Below are positions 16,160-24,403 of a stretch of DNA of 40,229 nucleotides, one piece after another. The position numbers and the translations under genes are program-made. Under the pieces are notes generated by a model, which was not told where the DNA came from, did not search any database, and was given only the letters and a program-made list of their open reading frames with translations. Source of the stretch: an uncultured bacterium (lineage in GTDB: Bacteria; Planctomycetota; UBA1135; UBA2386). The DNA lies in assembly GCA_937906475.1 (NCBI GenBank), contig CALCZA010000118.1:1-40229 (forward strand), given 5' to 3'. Position 1 is the stretch's first letter. Every line of letters begins with the position of its first letter.

Positions 16160-17740
16160 ATGTCTGGGCTTCAAGGCATGCACTTCGTTGCCGGTTCCGC
16201 TGAGTCGGGGGGTGGTGAGGTGTTTCATGGCGTCGATCCCATCGCTGGCAAGGATCTTGAGCCTGGCTACGCCGAAGCAACGCCCGAGCAAGTCGCGCGC
16301 GCCTGTGACGCCGCCGCGGCGGCGGCCCCGGCGTTCGCGGCGACGGCCCCGGCGAAGCGTGCCGCGTTGTTGCGGGCGATTGCTGATGGGTTGGATGGGC
16401 TAGGCGGCGACCTCGTCGAGCGCATGCAGGCGGAGACGGCGTTGCCCGCGGGGCGAGTCGCAGGCGAGCGAGCGCGCACGGTGATGCAGTTGCAGCAGTT
16501 CGCGGCTTTGTTGGACGATGGGTCATGGGTTGACGCGCACATTGACCACGGTGATGCCACGCGCGCGCCGATGCCGAAGCCAGACCTGCGCCGCATGCTG
16601 GTACCACTGGGACCGGTCGCTGTGTTTGGTGCGAGCAATTTTCCGCTCGCCTATTCGGTTGCCGGCGGTGATACCGCGTCGGCCCTGGCTGCCGGTTGCC
16701 CGGTCGTGGTTAAGGGTCACCCGGCGCATCCCGGCACCAGTGAATTGGTTGGTCGCGTGATCTTTGATGCGGTGCAAGCCTTGGGGTTGCCAGCCGGCAC
16801 GTTCTCGTTGCTCCATGGTCGCACGCAAGCGACTGGTGGTGCGTTGGTGCAGAACGCTGCAATCAAGGCCGTGGGTTTCACAGGTTCGCACGGCGGTGGC
16901 CGAGCCCTGTTCCAGCAGGCGGCCGATCGCGACGAACCGATTCCGATGTTTGCGGAGATGGGCTCAGCCAATCCGCTGGTGGTGTTGCCTAAGGCACTTG
17001 CCACGCGCGGCAGTCAGATCGCCGAGCAGGTCGCCGCGTCCTGTTTGTTGGCGCAAGGCCAGTTCTGCACCAAACCAGGTTTGGTGTTATGGCTGTGCGG
17101 CGAAGGCGACGAGAGCTTCTATAGCGTTTTGCGCGAGCGACTGTGCAGTGCGCCATCCGGGCCGACAGTGCACTCGAGTATTCGTAACAGCTATGAGCGC
17201 GCGATCGCCGACGTCAGTGCGCTACCGGTGGAAGTGGACCGTGCGACTGCGCCTGCTGAGCTTGGTGTTGCTGAAGTCAGTCCGGCGCTGCTGCGCGCTT
17301 CGCCGGAGGCCGTGCTAAACAACGAGCGGTTGCGTTCGGAGATTTATGGGCCGGCGATGTTGACCGTTGCTTGCCGGACGATGGCAGAATTACAGCAGGT
17401 AATCGACTCGTTGAGCGGCCATCTGACGGCAACGGTGCACGGCGACGAAGATGACTTCTCAACGCACCAACCGGTGCTCGATTCATTGCGTCGCAAGGTT
17501 GGGCGGATCATCGCCAATGGCGTGCCAACGGGTGTTGAGGTTTCGACGGCTATGGTGCACGGCGGTCCGTATCCGGCTGCTACGGATGCGCGCTATTCGG
17601 CGGTAGGCACGACCTCGATCCAGCGCTGGGTGCGTCCTGCGTGTTGGCAGGATTGGCCGCAGGACTTGCTGCCCATTGAGCTTCGCGATGGCAACCCGCG
17701 CGGTATCCAGCGCTTGGTCAACGGCAAGATCGAGAGCTAG
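16160..17740 (+). CDS. 2-oxoglutarate semialdehyde (2,5-dioxovalerate) dehydrogenase, NAD(P)-dependent
   Basis: The 526-residue aldehyde dehydrogenase belongs to the group that oxidises alpha-ketoglutaric semialdehyde to 2-oxoglutarate in pentose, uronate or hydroxyproline breakdown. The catalytic Cys303 is in AQGQFCTKPGL, the general-base Glu266 in FAEMGSANPLVV, and the cofactor region has PLGPVAVFGASNFPLAY and GCPVVVKGHPAHPGTSE. The GPTVHSSI and SEIYGPAMLTV segments and the C-terminal GVPTGVEVSTAMVHGGPYPA are typical of this subfamily. A strong GGAGG at 16148-16152, seven bases before the ATG, fixes the start although the frame is open upstream. No sugar- or hydroxyproline-catabolic gene lies nearby, so its pathway is unclear; the product could enter the TCA cycle at the fused dehydrogenase step encoded 3 kb away. 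Confidence 0.9.
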   Translation: MSGLQGMHFVAGSAESGGGEVFHGVDPIAGKDLEPGYAEATPEQVARACDAAAAAAPAFAATAPAKRAALLRAIADGLDGLGGDLVERMQAETALPAGRVAGERARTVMQLQQFAALLDDGSWVDAHIDHGDATRAPMPKPDLRRMLVPLGPVAVFGASNFPLAYSVAGGDTASALAAGCPVVVKGHPAHPGTSELVGRVIFDAVQALGLPAGTFSLLHGRTQATGGALVQNAAIKAVGFTGSHGGGRALFQQAADRDEPIPMFAEMGSANPLVVLPKALATRGSQIAEQVAASCLLAQGQFCTKPGLVLWLCGEGDESFYSVLRERLCSAPSGPTVHSSIRNSYERAIADVSALPVEVDRATAPAELGVAEVSPALLRASPEAVLNNERLRSEIYGPAMLTVACRTMAELQQVIDSLSGHLTATVHGDEDDFSTHQPVLDSLRRKVGRIIANGVPTGVEVSTAMVHGGPYPAATDARYSAVGTTSIQRWVRPACWQDWPQDLLPIELRDGNPRGIQRLVNGKIES

Positions 17741-17775
17741 GCTTGTCGGCCCCCGGTGCATGCGCTGGGTGAGCG

Positions 17776-19416
17776 CTATTGAATGACGAACTCCCAGCCC
17801 TTGCTGCTGGCGATTCCGCTCGGAGCGAGCGGGTCGTCGACGAATAACTGCCAGTAGAGCGGGAACATTGACAGCGTCGGCACATCCGGAATCGGTAGGT
17901 GCAGCGTCGCATACCCAGGGGATCCGGGGCTGCCTTGCAGGGCGACCGGAATCCAGTCGTGCACGTCGACGTGCCATGGCAGGCCGGCGAAGCTGAGGTT
18001 GGGTTCGAATGACTGGAAGCCGTAGGTCAGCAGCGCCAGGCCAGCACCATCACCGCCGGCGACGCCGAGTCGGTAGTCGAGGTTGCCCGGAAACGGCGGT
18101 GCCGAGTCGATCACGAACGGTTCACTCGCGCCGGGCAGCGACGGGCCATACTGGCGGGGCGGTGCGATGACGGCACTGCGTAGATCTGGGTGGTCGAATG
18201 GTGGCAGGGCATTTTCACAGCGCGGATCGGTCAGCGCGGTCATGCAGAAGTCTTGGATCACTTCGATGTCGACGGCCGAGAGTAGCGGCGTCAGCGGCAC
18301 CATGAATGGGTCGAGGTTACTAAGGTCGACGCCGCCACCTTGTAAGTAGACGTTGAGCGTCGAGGCCGGGTCGGTCAATTGCGCTGGGTCACCGAGCGCC
18401 GGGCTTTGGCCGTTGTGGAACAAGCGCGTGCGTAAGCCAACGTTGCGCAGCGTTGGCGTCTTGAAGCCACCGATGTCGAATGCGAAACCAGTGGTGATGA
18501 ATGCGCCGATGTCTTCATTGTTGGGTCGCAGCCCGAGATTGTGCGGCAGGTCATCGGCGAACAGCGGTTCCCAGTGGCAAGAGATGCAGCGGCCTGCGTT
18601 CTGGAAGATCTGCCAACCCTGCTGTTCGTATGGCGTCAGCGCGGTTGAGTTGCCGGCCATGAACGCGTCCCACGGGGTTTGATCGGGGTTAAGCGTGCGT
18701 TGATAGCTACCGAGGGCGAATGCAATGCGCGCTGCATTGATCGTCGGATCCCCAAACGCCCAGGTGAATAGGTCGGGGTAGGTAGGATGCACCAGGCGCG
18801 CAGCAATCATGTCCACCGGTAGGTTGCTGGCGAGTTTCATGGGTTGGGCGGCTTGCAGTTTCTGGCGCACGTCATTCCACGTGCGCCCAAGTCTGCCCAT
18901 CTCGACCGGACTCATGATCGGGACGACTGCCTGCGATTCGAGCGCGCCGTTGAACGGGATCAGGATGTTGCCCGTCTCGGGATCGGTGAACGTCCCGCTG
19001 GCACGCTGGTCCCAAAACAGATCGGCGTGGTGGCCGGCGCCGATGTTGCTCGGCGAAGTGCGACGGGTGACCTGGTGGCGGAGGCCGAACGTCGATGACG
19101 GCACAAAGTCGCCGTTGTTGGTTTGCCGCACGACCCCAGCGGAGCCGTGGATGTCGTCCGCGGTGCCGTAGGATTGGTCAATGCCGGGGTTGATGGCTTG
19201 CGGAGTCCGGCCGTCGCCGCCGCCGAACTCAGGCAGGTGGCACGTGCCGCAAGCGACCGAGTTATCGCTAGATAGCTGTTCTTCCCAGAACAGGAACTTC
19301 CCGAGCATGACCTTCTCGGGGGTCTGCGGGTTCTCAACCGGTGCATACAACGGCTGCAGTTGGGCCGCAGCGGTGGCGCAGAAGAGTGCGCTAGCAAGGG
19401 CGAAGCAGAACTGCAT
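17776..19416 (-). CDS. Exported di-haem cytochrome c peroxidase/MauG-like protein with C-terminal extension
   Basis: The 546-residue protein has a signal peptide (MQFCFALASALFCATAAAQ). Two c-type haem sites follow, CGTCH at 56-60 and CISCH at 277-281, in the order and spacing of bacterial di-haem peroxidases. The supporting segments GKFLFWEEQLSSDNSVACGT, FWDQRASGTF, MSPVEMGRL, LGSYQRTL and FKTPTLRNVGLRTRLFHNG are all family landmarks. The last 120 or so residues are extra: a beta-rich tail ending PLYWQLFVDDPLAP then SGIASSKGWEFVIQ, of a type I recall at the C-termini of exported proteins in some planctomycetes. Its role may be surface attachment or sorting. The ATG at 19416 gives the signal peptide; a GTG lies five codons upstream. 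Confidence 0.9.
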   Translation of the reverse strand: MQFCFALASALFCATAAAQLQPLYAPVENPQTPEKVMLGKFLFWEEQLSSDNSVACGTCHLPEFGGGDGRTPQAINPGIDQSYGTADDIHGSAGVVRQTNNGDFVPSSTFGLRHQVTRRTSPSNIGAGHHADLFWDQRASGTFTDPETGNILIPFNGALESQAVVPIMSPVEMGRLGRTWNDVRQKLQAAQPMKLASNLPVDMIAARLVHPTYPDLFTWAFGDPTINAARIAFALGSYQRTLNPDQTPWDAFMAGNSTALTPYEQQGWQIFQNAGRCISCHWEPLFADDLPHNLGLRPNNEDIGAFITTGFAFDIGGFKTPTLRNVGLRTRLFHNGQSPALGDPAQLTDPASTLNVYLQGGGVDLSNLDPFMVPLTPLLSAVDIEVIQDFCMTALTDPRCENALPPFDHPDLRSAVIAPPRQYGPSLPGASEPFVIDSAPPFPGNLDYRLGVAGGDGAGLALLTYGFQSFEPNLSFAGLPWHVDVHDWIPVALQGSPGSPGYATLHLPIPDVPTLSMFPLYWQLFVDDPLAPSGIASSKGWEFVIQ

Positions 19417-19566
19417 AAACGTTGGTGGCACGGTGGGACGGGAGTGCCATGTAATTGTAGCCGGTTTGGCCGCATCGCGTCGCTCGCCAGATTGCGGCGG
19501 TGGCGAAAGGTCGTTGTCGTGATTGATATTGGTCGCCAGCTTGCGTTAGGGCAGATGCGGTGGGCG

Positions 19567-20685
19567 CTAACCGCCGAACATCTGCGTCCACATGGTCTCG
19601 TGCTGGCCCAAACCCGTGCGACGATGCCCGCCGAGCATGTTGCGATGGTGGCCTGGGCTATACCACCACGCCCTAATCGCACCATGACCAGTGCGCTGAC
19701 CGGCGGCGATGTTTTCTGAGCCAGCACTGGTGCCGAACTTCGAAGCGCGTTGGGTAAAGCGCTGCTTGCCGGCTACTGGCGACGTGTGCGAGAAGAACCC
19801 AATCGTCGCCATGTCCTTCGAATGGTCTCGCGCCGCGTCGGAAAGTTGTTCGTCGATCACAACCAGAGAGAGTCCGAGTAAGTAACGGATCTCGTTGAGG
19901 CGCAGCGTGCCGAGGTATTCTTCTTGTGGCGTGCGTTCGCGGATGCCTTGATTGGCATTGAGTGCCTTTCTATCGGAATCACTCATAGGCAGTCCGGCGA
20001 ATATCGCGAACGAGATTGCCAGGTCGATGCGCCTGTTGTCGCCGGGATGCTCAGGTGGCGGGTATTTCGCGAAGTGCTTAGTGGCGTCTTCGTGTAGTTC
20101 GAGGCCTTCGCTCATGGCAGCGTAGACCACATGCCAGTCGCGCAGTGAGCGATGGGCGGCGCGCAATTTCGTCATCATCGCGTCGAGTTTCTGGTCTTTG
20201 GCCAGCACACTCGTCAGGCTTGGCAGTAGTAGTTCGCGCAGTTTGTCGATGCGCGGGTCGACGTCGTTCTTGATCTGTTGCTTGCTCAGCTTAGATCGGC
20301 GCGACACTGCGAGCGACTCGGTGCGCAATACGTCAACCGCGGCGCGGCCCTGCTTGCCGAGCAGACCCTTCTGCGCCTTCTTGGTGACCTTCTCGAAGTC
20401 GCCCATGACTTTGGCCGACAACTTCTGGAACGACTTCTCATGCCGGCGGTAGTGGTCTCGCAGGATCTTGCTTGCGTGCAGTCGCGCGCTGGTGCGGCGT
20501 TGGCGTAGTTCGTTCGCCAACTCTGCCGCTACGTCTAGCTCAATGCGGCCGAACTTTAGTCGACCCAGCAATGTCGAAGTAGGCTGTGGAGGCGGGGTAT
20601 TGCCGCCGCCGTTGACGACTTGCGCCGCCAACATGCCGCTTAGGCAGAGCGCCAAGCTGGCGGAAAGAATCTGGGATCGGAGCAT
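19567..20685 (-). CDS. Exported CAP-domain (SCP/PR1-like) protein with long charged N-terminal region
   Basis: The 372-residue product begins with a signal peptide (MLRSQILSASLALCLSGMLA, then AQ). Residues of about 45-235 are Lys/Arg/Glu/Leu-rich and mostly helical, probably coiled-coil. The C-terminal CAP domain (about 250-372) shows LRLNEIRYLLGLSLVVIDEQ, the DHSKDMATIGFFSHTSP block, AGSENIAAG and AWWYSPGHHRNMLGGHRRTG, which supply the paired His and Glu residues of the CAP cavity. CAP domains bind lipids, metals or act in cell-wall contexts; the bacterial substrate is generally unknown. The ATG at 20685 gives the signal peptide, although the frame is open to 20718. It lies downstream of the exported repeat-like gene, 113 bases away, and both are minus strand. 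Confidence 0.85.
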   Translation of the reverse strand: MLRSQILSASLALCLSGMLAAQVVNGGGNTPPPQPTSTLLGRLKFGRIELDVAAELANELRQRRTSARLHASKILRDHYRRHEKSFQKLSAKVMGDFEKVTKKAQKGLLGKQGRAAVDVLRTESLAVSRRSKLSKQQIKNDVDPRIDKLRELLLPSLTSVLAKDQKLDAMMTKLRAAHRSLRDWHVVYAAMSEGLELHEDATKHFAKYPPPEHPGDNRRIDLAISFAIFAGLPMSDSDRKALNANQGIRERTPQEEYLGTLRLNEIRYLLGLSLVVIDEQLSDAARDHSKDMATIGFFSHTSPVAGKQRFTQRASKFGTSAGSENIAAGQRTGHGAIRAWWYSPGHHRNMLGGHRRTGLGQHETMWTQMFGG

Positions 20686-20798
20686 GCTGCGTGTGCGGAA
20701 GGGGTGACCGCGCGGCAACAGTCTACCCGAGTTGCGCGGCTGGGCGAGGGCCCCTAGCGAACTCGCTTGGCATGGTCAGTTCGGGCTCTGCGCGGCCG

Positions 20799-21602
20799 CT
20801 ACTTCGGCGGCATCCATCCCTTGTTCTTGTTTTGCCAGCGCTGCCACTCCATGAACTTGGACTGCGAGATGCCGGTCAGCTTCTGTAGCGTCGCAACCCA
20901 CTTGCCTTGCGCGGCGCGAAGCGTGCGGCGGGCGTTTTGTGGCCCGAAATCTTGCGGACCATTGGGGTCATTCGCCACCGCTTGGTTGGCCTTGGACTCG
21001 AGCGAGCCCCACGCCTTGATGATCTCCTTGACGATCTCGCGTTGCGATTTGACCTTGGCGTGCTGGTAATTGATGAGGGCCTGGCCCGAGGCCGCGCGCA
21101 GTTCGTCGTGTGGCGATCGGGACGTCACCTCGAGCAGAAAACTGATCTGCTTGACGTCCTTCGTCTTGCCGAGCGCCCTCAGCATATGGGCCCGCAACGA
21201 GAGGTCGTCTTTGAAGCGTTTGTTCTCGCACGCCTTGAGTAGCTGCTTACTGCCGTCAGTCGAAAGCTTCGCTAGCGCATCGCTGGTTTCACGGTAGAGG
21301 ATTGCCTTTCCTCCGGTGCGAACCTTGCCGGTCTTGAAGACACCGCCGAGCGCCTTGGCGATCTTGGATCGGTCCTTCGGGTTCACCTTGGTGACATCCT
21401 TGGTGAGACTCTGCATCAGGCCAATCGCTTGGAAATCCAGAGCCATCTTCCTGTCCTTGACCAGGCCTTTCAGCTCCTTGATGCGGGCTGGTAGGTTGGG
21501 ATCCACGGGTGGTGGGGCCGGCTTTTGCGCCAGCGCGGCTCCGGCAATGAGAGCGAGCGCTGCTGCGAACTTGATGCTGGAAGAGTTGGCCATCAGATAC
21601 AT
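20799..21602 (-). CDS. Exported helical-repeat (HEAT-like) protein, function unknown
   Basis: The 267-residue product has a signal peptide (MANSSSIKFAAALALIAGAA, then LAQ). The mature part is Lys/Ala/Leu-rich and looks like a run of short helices: a segment around SKIAKALGGVFKTGK, ALAKLSTDGSKQLLKACENK, LRAHMLRALGKTKDVKQISF, and ELRAASGQALINYQ. This resembles exported HEAT-like proteins seen in planctomycetes. No catalytic motif is visible. It ends with an unusual WQRWQNKNKGWMPPK tail. Starts at 21602 (MYLMANSS) and 21593 (MANSS) are equally possible. It is transcribed divergently from the nucleotide-sugar operon across a 127-base gap. Confidence 0.65.
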   Translation of the reverse strand: MYLMANSSSIKFAAALALIAGAALAQKPAPPPVDPNLPARIKELKGLVKDRKMALDFQAIGLMQSLTKDVTKVNPKDRSKIAKALGGVFKTGKVRTGGKAILYRETSDALAKLSTDGSKQLLKACENKRFKDDLSLRAHMLRALGKTKDVKQISFLLEVTSRSPHDELRAASGQALINYQHAKVKSQREIVKEIIKAWGSLESKANQAVANDPNGPQDFGPQNARRTLRAAQGKWVATLQKLTGISQSKFMEWQRWQNKNKGWMPPK

Positions 21603-21729
21603 TCTAGTCGTTTTGGCCGACTTCGTTACGACTGATCCAGTTTGACCCGGGATACCCAGGTATTTCGCTGCCCTGTGCATTGCAATGGGGGCCTGCGATC
21701 CGGTACCACACTTGCCACCGTTCTGACCC

Positions 21730-22695
21730 ATGACACTCGCATTGATAACTGGTGGCGCAGGCTTCATCGGCTCGCATCTGTCGCAAAAGCTCCTGTCGGA
21801 GGGATGGCGCGTACGAGTCTTAGATAACCTCGACCCCTTCTACGACCCGGCGCTCAAGCATCGGAACCTCGAGACGCTGCGGCAACTCGGCGGCGACCGC
21901 TTCGAGTTCCTCGAAGGCGACCTGCTTGATGGGGATGCCTGCAAGCGCGCCGTGCAAGATGTCGACTGTGTCGTGCATCTGGCTGCGCTCGCTGGCGTGC
22001 GGCCGTCGCTGCAAGACCCGGTGCGCTACATGGACGTCAATGTGAAGGGCACGCAGATCCTTCTGCAGCAAATCACGGACAAGAACGTGCGCTTCGTGTT
22101 CGGCAGTAGTTCGTCGGTTTACGGTGGCAACAAGAACGTGCCGTTCTCGGAAACGCAGGCGGTTGATCGTCCAGTGTCGCCTTATGCCGCCAGCAAGAAG
22201 GCTGGCGAAGTGCTGTGCTATACGTGGCACCACCTGCACGGCAACCCGATGACCTGCCTCAGGTTCTTCACGGTGTATGGACCGCGACAGCGACCGGAGA
22301 TGGCGATTCACAAGTTTGCTCGCGCGATCACTGATGGCACCAAGATCCCGTTCTTTGGCGATGGCAGTTCGCGACGCGACTACACCTATGTCGAAGACAT
22401 CGCTACTGGCGTCCGCGCCGCGATGGATCGCGATGACGGCTACGCGATCATTAACCTCGGTGGGGCTGCTACGACGTCGCTGTCGGAGTTGGTGCAACAC
22501 ATGGAGGCGGCGCTCGGCCGGCCAGCCTTACTCGACAAGCAACCTGATCAACCAGGCGACGTGCCAATCACCTTTGCGGACGTGAGTCTCGCTGAAAAGG
22601 AACTCGGCTATCGCGCCGCGACGCCGTTGGCCGAAGGCGTTAAGAAGTTCTGCCGGTGGTACGTAGAAGAGAAGAGCGCTCGGAGGCTCCCATGA
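21730..22695 (+). CDS. NAD-dependent nucleotide-sugar epimerase, UDP-glucuronate 4-epimerase-like
   Basis: The 321-residue extended-SDR enzyme has the NAD-binding GGAGFIGSH motif at residues 8-16, the DNLDPFYDP loop characteristic of uronate and galactose epimerases, the catalytic Ser-Ser-Ser-Val-Tyr segment (FGSSSSVYGG), and the YxxxK pair in PYAASKKAGE. The RFFTVYGPRQRPEMAIHKF stretch matches UDP-glucuronate 4-epimerases and related enzymes better than RmlB. It is the first gene of a five-gene run on the plus strand, its stop overlapping the next ATG (ATGA). Substrate identity is inferred, not proven. Confidence 0.85.
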   Translation: MTLALITGGAGFIGSHLSQKLLSEGWRVRVLDNLDPFYDPALKHRNLETLRQLGGDRFEFLEGDLLDGDACKRAVQDVDCVVHLAALAGVRPSLQDPVRYMDVNVKGTQILLQQITDKNVRFVFGSSSSVYGGNKNVPFSETQAVDRPVSPYAASKKAGEVLCYTWHHLHGNPMTCLRFFTVYGPRQRPEMAIHKFARAITDGTKIPFFGDGSSRRDYTYVEDIATGVRAAMDRDDGYAIINLGGAATTSLSELVQHMEAALGRPALLDKQPDQPGDVPITFADVSLAEKELGYRAATPLAEGVKKFCRWYVEEKSARRLP

Positions 22696-23648
22696 CGGAT
22701 CGTGTTTTGGTTACTGGTGGTGCCGGCTTCATCGGTTCGCACGTCTGCGAAACGTTGTGCCGCGAAGGTCGTGAGGTCGTGGTTCTCGACAACCTGGTTA
22801 CTGGTTCGCTAGATAACTTGACCGGGCTCGATGTCAATTTCGTCGCCGGCTCGGTCGCGAACTACGCTGACGTTGAGAAGGCGATGAACGGCGTCAACAA
22901 GGTTGTGCACCTGGCCGCGCTGCCGTCGGTTGCGCGGTCGTTGGAGCGGCCACTCGACACCCACGAGGCCTGTGCGACCGGCACGGTCAACGTGCTCCAA
23001 GCGGCGAACCTTGGTGGTGCTCGTGTTGTCTATGCCGGTAGCAGTTCGGCCTACGGCAACCAAGAGGCCAAGCAGAAGCACGAACTGCTGCGCGAAGACC
23101 CACTGTCGCCCTACTCGGCCGCGAAGCTAGCAGGCGAACTGTATTGCCGGACGTTCGCACGGGTCTTCGACATGAATGTCGTCGTGACGCGCTTCTTCAA
23201 CGTGTTTGGCCCAAGGCAGCCAGCCGACAGTATGTATTCGGGCGTAATAGCCGCGTTTTGTCGCGGTTTGATCCTCGGAAAGGAGGTGCGAATCGAAGGT
23301 GACGGCGGCCAAGGGCGAGACTTCACCTATGTCGAAGATCTCGTCACTGGGGTTCTGCAATGCCTCGATGCGGACAGCAGCGGGTGCGAGACGGTGAACC
23401 TTGCTTATGGCGATTCGTGCACGGTTCTCGAACTCTACGAACAGTTGTCCAAGTTCACGAGCGAGCAGTTGCCAAATCAGGTGATACCGGACCCGAAGCG
23501 TCTGCCGCCCCGCACCGGTGATGTGCGCCATTCGATGGCAGATGTTACGCGCGCAAAAGAACGGTTCGGCTTCGCTCCGACTGTTGGATTTGCCGAAGGG
23601 TTGGAGAGGACTTTCGCGTGGTATCGCACGCAGCTTGAATCGGAGTAA
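22692..23648 (+). CDS. NAD-dependent nucleotide-sugar epimerase, WbpP-like (UDP-GlcNAc or UDP-Glc 4-epimerase)
   Basis: The 318-residue extended SDR shows GGAGFIGSHVCETLCREG, the DNLVTGSLDNL loop, a Ser-Ser-Ser catalytic segment in YAGSSSAYGNQ, the YxxxK pair in PYSAAKLAGE, and RFFNVFGPRQ, a pattern typical of WbpP-type 4-epimerases acting on UDP-N-acetyl sugars. GGAGG at 22682-22686, five bases before the ATG at 22692, and the ATGA overlap with the preceding stop fix the start. The two adjacent epimerases share only family-level similarity and probably act on different sugars in one pathway. Confidence 0.85.
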   Translation: MTDRVLVTGGAGFIGSHVCETLCREGREVVVLDNLVTGSLDNLTGLDVNFVAGSVANYADVEKAMNGVNKVVHLAALPSVARSLERPLDTHEACATGTVNVLQAANLGGARVVYAGSSSAYGNQEAKQKHELLREDPLSPYSAAKLAGELYCRTFARVFDMNVVVTRFFNVFGPRQPADSMYSGVIAAFCRGLILGKEVRIEGDGGQGRDFTYVEDLVTGVLQCLDADSSGCETVNLAYGDSCTVLELYEQLSKFTSEQLPNQVIPDPKRLPPRTGDVRHSMADVTRAKERFGFAPTVGFAEGLERTFAWYRTQLESE

Positions 23649-23654
23649 TCAGTC

Positions 23655-24392
23655 ATGAAAGGTGTCGTTCTCGCTGGTGGCCTGGGTAGCCGTCTCTACC
23701 CCCTCACGAAGATCACCAACAAGCACCTGCTAGCTGTGTACGACAAGCCGATGGTCTACTACCCGATCCAGTGTTTGGTCAACGCTGGTATCACCGAGAT
23801 CATGGTGGTGACCGGTGGCAGCTACGCTGGTCACTTCCTGCAATTGCTGCGCAACGGTTCGGAATTTGGTTTGAAGCGTCTTGGCTACGCCTACCAAGAA
23901 GGTGAGGGCGGCATCGCCGATGCCCTGAAGCTCGCCGAAGAGTTTGCCGACGGCGAATCCATCTGTGTCGTGCTTGGCGACAACATCATCGAAGGCAACA
24001 TCAAGAAGGCAGCCGATGACTTCGCGGCCCAAGGTGGTGGTGCCAAGATCATGCTGAAAGAGGTGCACGACCCCGAACGCTTCGGCGTCGCAACGGTCGC
24101 CACCGACGGCAAGGTCGAGAAGATCATCGAGAAGCCAACGGAACCCGAGTCCAATCTCGCGGTGATCGGCATCTACATGTACGACGCCGAGGTCTTCAAC
24201 ATCTGTCGCGAACTGAAGCCGTCTGATCGTGGCGAGCTTGAGATCACCGATGTGAACAACGAATACGTGCGCCGCGGCAACCTGACGTCAGAAGTGCTCG
24301 ACGGCTGGTGGACCGATGCCGGAACGTTCGAGTCGCTGTATCGTTCATCGGCGCTAGTTCGTGCGGGCGGTGCCAACCGCATGGATAAGTAG
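23655..24392 (+). CDS. rmlA: Glucose-1-phosphate thymidylyltransferase, short RmlA type
   Basis: RmlA makes dTDP-glucose from glucose-1-phosphate and dTTP, the first step of dTDP-6-deoxyhexose synthesis. The 245-residue product opens MKGVVLAGGLGSRLYPLTK, the nucleotide-binding signature, followed by NKHLLAVYDKPMVYYPIQ, GEGGIADALKLAEEF, VVLGDNIIEGNI and VGIYMYD-like GIYMYDAEVF. It ends with SDRGELEITDVNNEYVRRG and the DGWWTDAGTFESL motif. It lacks the C-terminal extension of the roughly 290-residue enterobacterial enzymes, so it is the short form found in several lineages. GGAG nine bases before the ATG supports the start. Confidence 0.93.
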   Translation: MKGVVLAGGLGSRLYPLTKITNKHLLAVYDKPMVYYPIQCLVNAGITEIMVVTGGSYAGHFLQLLRNGSEFGLKRLGYAYQEGEGGIADALKLAEEFADGESICVVLGDNIIEGNIKKAADDFAAQGGGAKIMLKEVHDPERFGVATVATDGKVEKIIEKPTEPESNLAVIGIYMYDAEVFNICRELKPSDRGELEITDVNNEYVRRGNLTSEVLDGWWTDAGTFESLYRSSALVRAGGANRMDK

Positions 24393-24403
24393 GTCATCGC
24401 GCC

